Shown in pieces: positions 24,217 to 32,455 of a stretch of DNA of 47,137 nt. The notes below the pieces were generated by a model. That model made no database searches and was not told the DNA's origin. It saw nothing but the letters and a program-made list of their open reading frames with translations. The stretch lies in the NCBI GenBank assembly GCA_050010555.1, contig JBEKKV010000033.1:1-47137 (forward strand), read 5' to 3'. Each line of letters begins with the position of its first letter. Position 1 is the stretch's first letter. The position numbers and the translations under genes are program-made. This DNA is from JALHUB01 sp050010555 (GTDB lineage Bacteria; Chloroflexota; Dehalococcoidia; DSTF01; JALHUB01).

Positions 24217-24441
24217 TCAGGCCACTTTGACTTGCTGCTCGGAGGCGGAGACGCTCAGCGTCATCGTTGCCAGCGGCGCCGTGGCTGGCAGTCTGTCCTC
24301 GAGGCGAGACGGCTGGACGCCGCGCAGCGGCTCCTGAAGGGTGTACCCACACTGGATACAGTTTGCAGACGGTCCGTAGTAGTCCGAGTCGAGAAACAGG
24401 TCTCCGCGACAGCGCGGGCAGGCCTTTAACCACATCATCAT
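24217..24441 (-). CDS. Small zinc-ribbon protein
   Basis: The start at 24441 begins a run of three ATG codons (MMMWLKACPRC) after AAAGGAG. The 74-residue product has CPRCRGDLFLDSDYYG and CIQCGY, forming one ribbon, then a polar tail. It resembles the protein at 22040-22240 and is the first gene of the minus-strand group that includes the trehalose synthase. Function is unknown. Confidence 0.75.
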   Translation of the reverse strand: MMMWLKACPRCRGDLFLDSDYYGPSANCIQCGYTLQEPLRGVQPSRLEDRLPATAPLATMTLSVSASEQQVKVA

Positions 24442-24749
24442 CCTTACTCCTTTCCGCTTTCCCTGGCGTTCCTCTTCCTTGCCCGCTGTTCCTTCATCGG
24501 ACCGGCCCCGGTGGTACCGAAACCTCCCCAATCTTAGGCCGAAGGCATGAACGCCGTATGAATGGGGAGTTGAATTACGTGCAGGAAATGTGAATGAACG
24601 GCTCCTTCCTAATGACAGTGATATATGCTGCTACGGCGCTAGCCGAAGCTAGACGGCCAGCGATCTCGCGATATCGGTCGCTTCTGCTGCTTAAGGAACG
24701 AAAAACAAGCCGGAGTGGCGCCGCGGGTACGTTGGGGGGTGGTTCGGAG
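24442..24749. other. Intergenic region with Pho-box-like direct repeats and a -10 element
   Basis: This 308-bp gap holds no gene. ATGAA at 24547 and 24558 are 11 bases apart, with further TGAA steps at 24570 and 24590. Read on the minus strand this is TTCAT-N6-TTCAT, ending ten bases before TAAGAT (24531-24536), a good -10 for the zinc-ribbon gene. The 24600-24749 part, next to the end of the hybrid kinase, shows nothing I can name. Confidence 0.45.
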
Positions 24750-27119
24750 CTATGCCTTGACCATCCGGTAGCCGATCTGCCGTTCCGTGAGGATGTAGCG
24801 CGGGTTCTTGGCGTCGTCGCCGAGCTCCGTCTCGCCGGCGTACTCGGCGCCCCAGACGCGCTGAAGGATCTGGTCGAAGGTCAGGACAAGGCCGGCGTGG
24901 GTGGCCAGCTCGTAGAGAAGCTTGTACTCGGTCGCGGATAGCGAGATCTCCTTGCCGTCGAGGATGACGCGCCGCTCTGCGAAGTTGATCGTGAGGTCCT
25001 TCACGGTGAAGGGGGGCCGCGTATCGCCACCGGCGCCCGGCAGGGAGCGACGACGCAACGCGGCCTCGATTCTGGCGAGCAGCTCCGAGGGCGCGAAGGG
25101 CTTGGTCACGTAGTCGTCGGCGCCCAGCTTGAGGGCGCGCACCGTGTCCTCGCTGCTGTCGCTGGCGGTCAGGAAGATGACGGGCGCGGCGGAGAACTCG
25201 CGGATGCGCGCCAGCAGGTCGAAGCCGCTGACGCCGGGAAGGCGGAGGTCCAGCAAGATGAGGTCCGGCTGCTCCATCTCCACGAACTTGGTGACCTGCG
25301 ACGGGTCGCTGGTGACGATAGATTGGTAGCCGGCCTGGTCGAGGGAGTGCTGCAGGTAACGCAGGATGGGCAGCTCGTCGTCGACGGCGAGGACGCGCGG
25401 TCTTTCGCCGCGACGGAAGCCGGCGGGCGTGGGAGCCGGCGCGGCGGCGGCGGGTCGAGCGACGCTCTCGGCGGCTAGCGGCAGGGTGAAGGTGAACGTT
25501 GCGCCTGTCCCTTCGCCTTCGCTCTCGGCCCAGATGCGGCCGCCGTGCGCTTCGACGATGCCCTTGGATATCGCGAGGCCAAGGCCGGTGCCGGCGCGAA
25601 GGGCGGATCCTTCGCCTATCTGGGAGAACTTCTGGAAGAGGAGCGGCAGTTTCTTCGGGTCGATGCCCTGGCCGCTGTCACGTACGCGAATGGTGGCGTG
25701 GACTGCATCGTGGTCGACGTTGATGGTTATGGGCGCGGCCGGCGAGGAGAACTTGGTGGCGTTGTTAAGCAGGTTGGCCAGAACCTGCACGAGGCGGCGC
25801 TTGTCGGCGTTGACGGCCGGCATCTCTTCCGGCATCTCGACGTCAATGCGGTGGGGGCGGCCGGCGCGCGCCACCGTTGCCTTCGACTCCTCGATTGCGG
25901 CGGCCAAATCGGTGGGCTCCGGCTTGACGGAGAGGGAGCCGGCTTCGATGCGGCTCATGTCCAGCAGGTTGTCGGTCAGGTCGCGAAGGCGGTCGGACTG
26001 CTCGTCGATGATCTGGAAGAGCTCCTGCCCTTCTTCCGGGTCCAGCGGCCGCGGGCTGCGGAGGGCGGTGGCGGCGGAGCCTTTGATGGCGGCAAGGGGC
26101 GTCTTTAGCTCGTGCGTGACCATGGCGAGGAACTCGTTGCGGAGCCGCTCCGTCTCTTCCATGGAGTGCATGCGCTCTGTCACGTCGCGCACGATGCCCT
26201 GAATGGCGATGGCCTTGCCGCCCGCGTCGAAGATGGGCGCGTTGTGGTGCTCAATCCAGATGGCACGGCCGTCTTTGTGCCGGCAGCGAAGGATGACCGG
26301 CCCGACGAATTGCGCCGGCTCGGAGTGCATCCTGTCGATGAGCGTCTGGTCGTCGGGGTGAACGATCTTGTGGTCGAGGTCCGGGTCTGCCAGCCACTCT
26401 TCGCGCTCGTAGCCGAAGAGGGCGGTCATGGCCGGGCTGACGTACTCATAGGCGGGCGGATCGAGGCGGAAGCGGTAGATACCGTCGGTGGCGTTTTCCG
26501 CGAGGAGGCGGTACTGCTCCTCGCTCTTGCGCAGGGCCTCCAAAGTGCGGCTGTTGTCCAGGGCGACCGCGGCCAGCTCGCCGAAGGCCGTCGCCAGGCG
26601 GAGGTCGTCCGTGGTGAAGCCTCCGGGCTTGTTGGCGATGCCCAGCAGGCCCACCGTGGCGCCCTCAATAATGAGAGGCGCGAACAACACGTTGTCCAGG
26701 GTTACGTGGCCCTCGGGCATAAGGCTCAGCCATTCGCTATGTGCGAAATCGTTCTCGTAGGCGGCGCGGCCGTTCTCGTAGACCTGCGCCCTAAGCCCGC
26801 GGATAGGCATGGGCAGATCGGGGTTGACGTCGCAGGGGATGCCGCCGGCGTCGAGGAATACGAGCTCGTTCTCGGTGCCTTCAGACGACAGGAGCGCTAT
26901 GTAGCCGGCTGCAGCGCCGATGAGGGCTTTGCAGCGGTCAAATATGACACGCGCGGCTTCCGCGAAGTCACGGTGCCTCAGGACAACCCGCGACGATTCG
27001 AGGAGGGCATCTATTTCCGCCTGCCTGCGCTCTGGTCCAGCGCCGTCGGAATGTGGTCCAGCGACAGCCGGCTGCCCGACGCTTCGGAGGCGCGCCGACG
27101 GTTTCTTTTCTTCGGTCAT
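24750..27119 (-). CDS. Histidine kinase-receiver-winged helix fusion (GAF-PAS-HisKA-HATPase-REC-OmpR type)
   Basis: This is a whole two-component system in one chain of about 789 residues from ATG 27119. In order it has a GAF domain (about 40-190), a PAS domain with EEQYRLLAENATDGIYRF (about 200-320), HisKA with MVTHELKTPLAAIKGS, HATPase with NLLNNATKFSS, DSGQGI and GTGLGLAISKGIVEAHGG, a receiver with VLAVDDE, LILLDLRLPG and YVTKPF, and an OmpR-type C-terminal domain. It has no membrane segment, so the signal is cytosolic. The winged-helix domain is damaged: GETEL runs straight into GDDAKNPRYILTER near 24824, skipping the 12-13 residues that form the recognition helix in relatives. DNA binding may be lost. 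It lies 97 bases after the second kinase gene. Confidence 0.9.
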   Translation of the reverse strand: MTEEKKPSARLRSVGQPAVAGPHSDGAGPERRQAEIDALLESSRVVLRHRDFAEAARVIFDRCKALIGAAAGYIALLSSEGTENELVFLDAGGIPCDVNPDLPMPIRGLRAQVYENGRAAYENDFAHSEWLSLMPEGHVTLDNVLFAPLIIEGATVGLLGIANKPGGFTTDDLRLATAFGELAAVALDNSRTLEALRKSEEQYRLLAENATDGIYRFRLDPPAYEYVSPAMTALFGYEREEWLADPDLDHKIVHPDDQTLIDRMHSEPAQFVGPVILRCRHKDGRAIWIEHHNAPIFDAGGKAIAIQGIVRDVTERMHSMEETERLRNEFLAMVTHELKTPLAAIKGSAATALRSPRPLDPEEGQELFQIIDEQSDRLRDLTDNLLDMSRIEAGSLSVKPEPTDLAAAIEESKATVARAGRPHRIDVEMPEEMPAVNADKRRLVQVLANLLNNATKFSSPAAPITINVDHDAVHATIRVRDSGQGIDPKKLPLLFQKFSQIGEGSALRAGTGLGLAISKGIVEAHGGRIWAESEGEGTGATFTFTLPLAAESVARPAAAAPAPTPAGFRRGERPRVLAVDDELPILRYLQHSLDQAGYQSIVTSDPSQVTKFVEMEQPDLILLDLRLPGVSGFDLLARIREFSAAPVIFLTASDSSEDTVRALKLGADDYVTKPFAPSELLARIEAALRRRSLPGAGGDTRPPFTVKDLTINFAERRVILDGKEISLSATEYKLLYELATHAGLVLTFDQILQRVWGAEYAGETELGDDAKNPRYILTERQIGYRMVKA

Positions 27120-27216
27120 TGGTGTTCTTCTCGTCCTTTGCTTCAATCTGCCGGCCGCTGTGGGTGCGACCTTAGTAGTCTACGTTAGCACCCGCAGCGC
27201 GATTGTGAAAGCCTTC

Positions 27217-28794
27217 CTATCCATCGGCCGTTTTGGACGCATCATCCGCGATCGGGAGGGTGAAGCAGAAGGTGGCGCCTTCACCGATGCCGCCGCTCTC
27301 AGCCCAGATGCGCCCGCCGTGCGATTCGACGATGCCCTTGCAGATGGCGAGACCGAGGCCGGTGCTGCGACCGCCGCTTTCGTGCACTCTGGCGAACTTC
27401 TTGAAAAGGAGCGGCATCTTTTCCGGCGGGATGCCACGCCCGAGGTCACGGACGCGCACGATGACTTCGCTTGCGGCGGCTTCGGCGGAGACGGCGATGG
27501 GCGCGCGCGGCGGCGAGGCCTTGTCGGCGTTGGAGAGCAGGTTTGAGAGCACCTGGACGGTACGCCGCCGGTCGGCCATGACCGCGGGCAGCGACGGCGG
27601 CAGGTCGATGTCGATTGGGCGATCGGCGACAGAGCGGCTGAAAGTGTCCACCGCCTCCTTGGCCAGGCGCGAGAGGTCGGCGGGCTGCGGCTTCACACCG
27701 AGCGAGCCGGCCTCGACGCGGGTCATGTCGAGCAGGTTGCTTATGAGCTCACGAAGGCGTTCCGACTGCTCGTCGATGACCTGGAAGAGCTCCCGCGCTT
27801 CCGCCGGGGTGGGCCCCTCGCCGGCGAGAGCCATGGCGGCGGAGCCTTTTATTGCCGTCAGTGGCGTCTTGAGCTCGTGGCTGACCTCGCCAAGGAACTC
27901 GCTGCGGGTGCGCTCCAGGTCCGCCTCTATGCGCTTGCGCTCCGTCAGGTCGAGAACGAAGGAGACCCAGCGGGGAGGCGACTTTTCGGTGAGCGTTGCA
28001 CCGACGAGAACGGGAACGGACGTGCCGTCCTTGCGATACCACTCCTTCTCGTACGGCGTGGCTTCGCCGGTGGTCTCCGCTTCCTTTAGAGCGCGTTCGG
28101 CGAGGTGAAGATAGTCCGGCGGCGTCATGGCGCGCCAGTTGAGAGCGCCGCGTTCGAGGTCGTCCCGGGTGTAGCCGACGATGCTCAGGAAGGCATCGTT
28201 GGCGTTTGTGATTCTGTCCCCTTCAATCTCCAGGATGCCGATAAGGCTGGACTGGAAGAGGTGTCTGCCGTACTCCTGCGACCGGTGTAGCTCCTCGGCG
28301 ACCGCGGTCTGCCGGCGGTAGTAGGTGAGCGCGGTGAGGTAGGCGGCGATCTGGCTGGCGACGACGGAAAGAACGCTCAGGTCTTGCTCGCCGTAAGCGT
28401 CGGGCTTATTGGCGCCGACGAAGAGGAGACCGGTGACGCGGTCGTTCCCAACAAGGGGCAGTCCGAGGTAGGACGCCCAGGGAAGGGAGGCGGCTATCTG
28501 GGGCGCCGTTTCGCCGGTGAGCGGCCCCGACCCATCGCTGGCGATCATCTGAAGACAGCGCGTCATCGCCGCCTTCAAGCTCAAGAGGTCTCCGTCCGCA
28601 GGCTTCGGCAGGAACGTGAACCTGGGCTCATCGCCGTTCGGGGCTTCCAGCAGGACGCAGCCGTCGCACGGTACGAGATCGCACAGGAGGCGCAAGACCG
28701 CCTTGAGGCGCTTCTCGGGCCCATCGAGCGACTCCAGCGTGTGGGCCGCGTCGTTGAGGAGGCGCAGAGGCGAGCGCAGCAGGCTTTCAGTCAA
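27217..28794 (-). CDS. Soluble GAF-PAS histidine kinase
   Basis: The protein has 525 residues from a TTG start that follows a GGGGGGA site. Domains are GAF (about 20-165, with CDGCVLLEAP and VTGLLFVGANKP), PAS (about 175-300, with SLIGILEIEGDRITNANDAFLSIVGY), HisKA with VSHELKTPLTAIKGS, and HATPase with LLSNADKASPP, DLGRGIP and STGLGLAICKGIVESHGG. There is no membrane segment. It lies 29 bases after the KaiC-like gene and shares a plan and close sequence with the kinase half of the next gene, so the two probably arose by duplication. Its output partner may be the fused receiver downstream or the single-domain regulators at 30814 and 37333. Confidence 0.92.
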   Translation of the reverse strand: MTESLLRSPLRLLNDAAHTLESLDGPEKRLKAVLRLLCDLVPCDGCVLLEAPNGDEPRFTFLPKPADGDLLSLKAAMTRCLQMIASDGSGPLTGETAPQIAASLPWASYLGLPLVGNDRVTGLLFVGANKPDAYGEQDLSVLSVVASQIAAYLTALTYYRRQTAVAEELHRSQEYGRHLFQSSLIGILEIEGDRITNANDAFLSIVGYTRDDLERGALNWRAMTPPDYLHLAERALKEAETTGEATPYEKEWYRKDGTSVPVLVGATLTEKSPPRWVSFVLDLTERKRIEADLERTRSEFLGEVSHELKTPLTAIKGSAAMALAGEGPTPAEARELFQVIDEQSERLRELISNLLDMTRVEAGSLGVKPQPADLSRLAKEAVDTFSRSVADRPIDIDLPPSLPAVMADRRRTVQVLSNLLSNADKASPPRAPIAVSAEAAASEVIVRVRDLGRGIPPEKMPLLFKKFARVHESGGRSTGLGLAICKGIVESHGGRIWAESGGIGEGATFCFTLPIADDASKTADG

Positions 28795-28823
28795 TGTGTT
28801 TCATCCCCCCGTGGCTGACCAGT

Positions 28824-30284
28824 CTATTTGCCAGTGCCCCTGGGGATGCCGGTCAGGACCCCCTGCATGTCAGCGAAGCCTTCGCCGACCTTCAATCCCT
28901 CGGGCGAGATTGTGAAGCGGCGCAACGACGGATCGTGAGCGGTGGCCCGCGCCTTGAGAACGGATATGGCTCTTTCCAGCCGCCCTTCCAGTTCGACGTA
29001 GCGAAGGACGATCACCTGATCGGTCATGGCGGAGGTGCCCACGCCCGGGAGCTGCGCTGTTCCGATGGGCTGAGTAGTCTCGGTAGAGAACATCAGCGTC
29101 GCGCCCAGGGCGTTGACGTACTTTGATATAGCGTAGACGAGCTCTTTGAAGCGCCGGTCGGAGGGAATGCCCAGCGCCAGGCTGGTGAGGCTGTCCAGGA
29201 AGACCCGCTTCGCGCCCATCGACTCAATCTCGCGGCGAAGGTCATTCAGGTAGAGGTCGGTGGAGAGCTCTACGGGCGACGTGTAGACGATGGAGAGGCC
29301 GCCCTTCTTCTCAAGCTCGGGCAAGTCCCAGCCGAAAGCGACGGCTATTGAGTGGAGCTGGTCGGGCGTCTCTTCCAGGGTAAACAGCACGCTCTTCTCG
29401 CCCCGGCGGGCGCCTTCCATGAGGAAGTTGAGGCCGATGAGCGTCTTGCCGATGCCGGTCGGTCCTTCCACCTGCGTCGAGGTCATCGGCAGCAGGCCGC
29501 CGTGGAGCATCTGGTCCAGTCCGGCGACGCCGGTTGGAACGCGCTCCAGGCGCTCTTGTGATGAAGAGACCCTACCAATCGAGGGCGCGCGGACGCGGGG
29601 GTAGAAGTTGAAGCCGTCGCTGGTGATGGTGAAGAAGTGTATGCCGGTTACGTAGTCGGCGCCGCGCATCTTGAGGACTTCCATCTCGCGCTCTGCCGTC
29701 AGCTCTTGGCGGACGTTGCCGAGGTATATGATGCCGTCGGCGATGGAGGCCTCCGGGGACGCGAGAATCTCCTGGCGCTCGTACTCGCCGACGAGGATGG
29801 TAGTGACTCCCCAGCTCGCCATGTGGACGACTAGATCGTAGATGGCGCGCCGGCCTTCGCCCGGGCCGTCGAGGAGGTCGCGGATCGCTTTGAAGCTATC
29901 GATGATGACAAGATCCGGCGATTCCTCTTCGACGCGTCTCATCGCTTCCTCAAGCGCCTTTTCAGCGCCGACGGTGCGGATGGCGGACCCGAGATCGGCG
30001 ACGACGACCCTGTCGTCGAGCAGGCTGACGTCGAAGTAGGAGAACTGCTGCATGTAGCGGATGAGCTTGACGGTGGGCTCGGAGAGTGTGGTGAAGTAGA
30101 GGGCTTTCTTGCCCTGCTTCGCCACGTGAAAGAGAGTCTGAACGGCAAAGATCGTCTTCCCCGAACCGGGCTCGCCGACGAGCAGGGTGACGGAGTAGGC
30201 GGGGATGCCGCCGCCCAGGATGCGGTCTAAAGACTCGCTGCCGGTGGAGAGCAGGTCAAGAGATGGCGTTATCGGCTCAGCCAT
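28824..30284 (-). CDS. Two-domain KaiC-like RecA-superfamily ATPase
   Basis: This 486-residue protein has two KaiC/RadA-like domains. Domain 1 has Walker A GEPGSGKT (37-44) and LVIIDSFKAI; domain 2 has GPTGIGKT (274-281) and RVFLDSLTSLAL. Domain 2 keeps the paired catalytic glutamates (LEETPDQL, Glu304-Glu305), while domain 1 has only one (LSEP, Ser68-Glu69). It lacks the KaiC C-terminal tail that docks KaiA, and no kaiA or kaiB is present, so a circadian clock is not implied. KaiC-like proteins beside soluble histidine kinases are thought to act as signalling ATPases. It overlaps the upstream small gene by 16 bases. Confidence 0.9.
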   Translation of the reverse strand: MAEPITPSLDLLSTGSESLDRILGGGIPAYSVTLLVGEPGSGKTIFAVQTLFHVAKQGKKALYFTTLSEPTVKLIRYMQQFSYFDVSLLDDRVVVADLGSAIRTVGAEKALEEAMRRVEEESPDLVIIDSFKAIRDLLDGPGEGRRAIYDLVVHMASWGVTTILVGEYERQEILASPEASIADGIIYLGNVRQELTAEREMEVLKMRGADYVTGIHFFTITSDGFNFYPRVRAPSIGRVSSSQERLERVPTGVAGLDQMLHGGLLPMTSTQVEGPTGIGKTLIGLNFLMEGARRGEKSVLFTLEETPDQLHSIAVAFGWDLPELEKKGGLSIVYTSPVELSTDLYLNDLRREIESMGAKRVFLDSLTSLALGIPSDRRFKELVYAISKYVNALGATLMFSTETTQPIGTAQLPGVGTSAMTDQVIVLRYVELEGRLERAISVLKARATAHDPSLRRFTISPEGLKVGEGFADMQGVLTGIPRGTGK

Positions 30285-30667
30285 GCAGAGACCTCATCCG
30301 GCAAGAGAACGTTGCAGATTCTCAGGGGAGCAAGGCGTTGCAAGCGCCGCACAACCACGGGGCCGGTCAACTGAACGAGCAGCGGCCCTAACGCCGCCAG
30401 CAGATCATGGAGGGAGCGCCCTGTCTCGCCTTTGCAGTTCTCTTGCCATGAGTCCGGCAGATCGTAGCGGTACTCGAGGTCTTCTTTGGCGATACTGAGC
30501 GACCTGAGGGCGGGCGTTTCCATCGAAGCCTGACGCAGCGCTCGTTTCATGAGCGCGGCGACGGCGGCCGTGCCCATGAGGTCGGCAAGATCATTCCAGA
30601 CGAGATCGAACAGATCGGCCGTGGACATTCCATTCGGGCCGGACACAGCAGCGTCTGTGTCGTTCAA
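30269..30667 (-). CDS. Unknown small protein, first gene of the KaiC/histidine-kinase operon
   Basis: The 132-residue product begins MNDTDAAVSG; Met14 (MSTADLFDLVW) is an alternative start. It is mostly helical with FDLVWNDLADLMGTAAVAALMKRALRQAS near the N-terminus, LEYRYDLPDSWQ in the middle and VVVRRLQRLAPLRICNVL near the end. I do not recognise the family. The 16-base overlap with the KaiC-like gene and the promoter directly upstream make it the operon leader, so it may be a partner or sensor for the ATPase. Confidence 0.7.
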   Translation of the reverse strand: MNDTDAAVSGPNGMSTADLFDLVWNDLADLMGTAAVAALMKRALRQASMETPALRSLSIAKEDLEYRYDLPDSWQENCKGETGRSLHDLLAALGPLLVQLTGPVVVRRLQRLAPLRICNVLLPDEVSAWLSR

Positions 30668-30736
30668 GGGTTCCCGTTTTCCCCGTTCCTGCCGAGCGGA
30701 GGCATCCTGGACACTGGCTACTGCCGAGAGGGTAAT

Positions 30737-30762
30737 AGGCCGGGCTAATCCCTACCCGGCCT
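30737..30762 (-). promoter_or_regulatory. Perfect 8-bp inverted repeat in the KaiC-operon leader
   Basis: AGGCCGGG (30737-30744) and CCCGGCCT (30755-30762) enclose a 10-base loop. On the minus-strand transcript this hairpin would lie within about ten bases of the predicted 5' end. It could be an operator or an mRNA-stabilising stem. No T run follows. Confidence 0.5.
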
Positions 30763-30775
30763 GGCGAGCGAACCC

Positions 30776-30805
30776 AGTGTAGAACTATAATAAGCGACTT
30801 GTCAA
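30776..30805 (-). promoter_or_regulatory. Sigma-70-type promoter of the KaiC/histidine-kinase operon
   Basis: On the minus strand, consensus TTGACA (30805-30800) and TACACT (30781-30776) are 18 bases apart, in an AT-rich patch just after the end of the upstream response-regulator gene. The first gene starts 109 bases downstream. Confidence 0.6.
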
Positions 30806-30813
30806 TTGTGCTA

Positions 30814-31278
30814 TCAATGACCTGCCGGCGGCGAGGAGCCGTTGCCAGCGGTCTCGGCCGTCCCCTTCCGGTCGAGCAGCCCCTGGAGCGTGCGAATGAG
30901 CTCCCAGGGGTCGAAGGGCTTGGGGACATAGACGCCGCCGATGGGACCGTAGCGTCTGGCGGCTTCATCCTCATCAAGCGCCGATATCACCACCCACACG
31001 GGGCAGTCGTCGGAGGCGGTCTGCAGCCTGTGGAGGACGTCGCCGCCGCGGCCGTCGGGCAGGCCGAGATCGAGGAGGACCGCGTCGAAGGGCGCGGTCT
31101 CTAGCTGCCGGAGCGCCTCGCCGCCTGTGTCCGCCGGCGTAGTATCGAAACCTACAGTTCGGAGGCAGACTCTGAGGATCCTCGTTACGGCGGGATCATC
31201 CTCGACTACAAGAACCTTGCCTCGCTTGGCGCCGACCTCGTCGATGTCTTCTCTGTCCAGTCCCATCCAATCCGCCAT
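30814..31278 (-). CDS. Single-domain response regulator (receiver only)
   Basis: The 154-residue product has one CheY-like receiver: VLVVEDDPAVTRIL (acidic pocket), DAVLLDLGLPDG (phosphorylated Asp), VVISALDEDEA (Ser switch) and VPKPFDPWEL (conserved Lys). There is no output domain. It is closely related to the regulator at 37333-37761, with shared GGDVLHRLQ, SALDEDEA and KPFDPW. It is probably phosphorylated by one of the soluble kinases downstream and passes the signal on by protein contact. Its own promoter region carries TGAA-type direct repeats. Confidence 0.93.
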   Translation of the reverse strand: MADWMGLDREDIDEVGAKRGKVLVVEDDPAVTRILRVCLRTVGFDTTPADTGGEALRQLETAPFDAVLLDLGLPDGRGGDVLHRLQTASDDCPVWVVISALDEDEAARRYGPIGGVYVPKPFDPWELIRTLQGLLDRKGTAETAGNGSSPPAGH

Positions 31279-31614
31279 ACCCGCAAAGTAACTTCATTCT
31301 AGGCACGCCGTATGGCCGGGATTGTGAAGGGCGGCGAGGGTTTCGTGAAGGTTTTGTGAAAGAAGGCACAGTCGCCATGGGAACGTGACTCTTCACGATT
31401 CTGGCGCGCGACGCGCATTCCGAGCGAGATAACGGGCTGCAGATTCTGAGACGCAGCTTGAAGGCGGGGGTGGCTTGCAGTTCTGCGGGCTGAAACCCGC
31501 AGCCTTCCCCTCTTAATCCCCGCAGGCACACGGGCACCGCGATGCGCCCTACGGCCCGTCGCGGATTGCCCCTGACGCGGAGGCGCGCAAGATGCCCGCC
31601 CTACGCGGAGGAAA
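31279..31614. other. Intergenic region: promoter with GTGAA direct repeats, and interspersed repeats
   Basis: This 336-bp gap precedes the response regulator on the minus strand. GTGAA occurs at 31324, 31345 and 31356 (steps of 21 and 11 bases), and a minus-strand -10, TAGAAT, lies at 31301-31296. The same 21/11 spacing recurs at 37275-37311. Further right are the hairpin at 31483-31502 and, at 31592-31608, a short motif GCCCGCCCTACGCGG that also occurs near 9452 and 41589. Confidence 0.5.
31483..31502. repeat. Small hairpin repeat, copy 2 (CTGCGGG...CCCGCAG)
   Basis: A perfect 7-bp stem CTGCGGG/CCCGCAG with loop CTGAAA, very similar to the element at 6031-6050. Its intergenic position and conserved flanks suggest a REP-like family. 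Confidence 0.5.
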
Positions 31615-32409
31615 TCATTCGGTCAGAGCGCAGATGGCGCCGGGGCGTCGCACGAGCAAGGCGAGGCTTTCGACGATGGCGAACTCCAGGTTATCCTTCG
31701 TCGGGCCGACGAAGGATATCGTCATGTCCTGCCCGAGGACGATGGAGGCGTACATGCGGCCCGTGTTCAGGACGAGCCCGCCCTTTTCCAGCACCGGCGC
31801 CTTGAAGACGCCTTCGGTCGCTATCGTCTGGATCTGCTCCAACTCGCTGAAGGCGCCGATCGGGTGACGACGGTACAGCGCGTCGTAGCGCGGCGGCGAA
31901 AGGGCAATCGCGTAGGGGCCGTGGTAGCCGGCGTTGTCGAGGTCGATAACGGCCTTGATGATGTCGCCGGCGGCGGTGCCCAGCTCGTCCCAGGACGAGA
32001 GCGGCTGGCTGTTTATGCGCTCGCAGTTGAGCAGGCCGCAGAGACGCGGGTCGCCCTTGAGGATGATGTCGTCCTCCAGCGTCGAGGCGCGAATCGCGGC
32101 ATCGACCAGCGAGTTGAGGTTGAGGGGCAGAGTGTCCCTCTCGTAGGAGACGAGGTCGCGCTTGCCGAGCGTGAAGCCGACTTCGATGGCTGCCAGCGGT
32201 ATCGACGCGCTGGCGTAGACGTCCTCCTGGACCTGGACGTCCTCCAGCGGGACGGACTTCAAGCCGAAGCCGTAGGGGCCTTCGATGGGCAGGATCCTGC
32301 GGCCGACGAGGATGCCGCGCGCCGTCTCCACGAGCGCGGCGTCCAGCGCCTTCCAAGTCTCGGATTCGATTGGGGCCTCATCCCTGGCCAAGTACTTTTC
32401 TTCCATCAT
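31615..32409 (-). CDS. Encapsulin shell protein (family 1, HK97 fold)
   Basis: Encapsulins self-assemble into protein nanocompartments around a cargo enzyme. The 264-residue protein shows the family start (LARDEAPIESETWKALD), RRILPIEGPYGFGLKSVPL, SASIPLAAIEVGFTLGKRDL, the E-loop/A-domain region DDIILKGDPRLCGLLN, and the C-terminal YASIVLGQDMTISFVGPTKDNLEFAIVES. The ATG pair at 32409 follows AAGGAGG. It lies 46 bases downstream of a ferritin-like gene whose product carries an encapsulin-targeting tail, so the cargo can be named. A role in iron storage and oxidative-stress protection is inferred from other encapsulin-ferritin pairs. Confidence 0.95.
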   Translation of the reverse strand: MMEEKYLARDEAPIESETWKALDAALVETARGILVGRRILPIEGPYGFGLKSVPLEDVQVQEDVYASASIPLAAIEVGFTLGKRDLVSYERDTLPLNLNSLVDAAIRASTLEDDIILKGDPRLCGLLNCERINSQPLSSWDELGTAAGDIIKAVIDLDNAGYHGPYAIALSPPRYDALYRRHPIGAFSELEQIQTIATEGVFKAPVLEKGGLVLNTGRMYASIVLGQDMTISFVGPTKDNLEFAIVESLALLVRRPGAICALTE

Positions 32410-32455
32410 CGCTCCCTCCTTAGAGAGTGAGTTATCGCAATGGTGCGGCGTGCGG

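Noticed and set aside
24594..24749. Possible small RNA or tRNA between the hybrid kinase and the zinc-ribbon gene
   Set aside because: No cloverleaf, no TTCGA arm and no stem longer than expected by chance could be found.
28824..30284. Circadian clock KaiC
   Set aside because: No kaiA or kaiB, no KaiC C-terminal tail, and one of the catalytic Glu of domain 1 is missing. KaiC-like signalling ATPase is the safer call.
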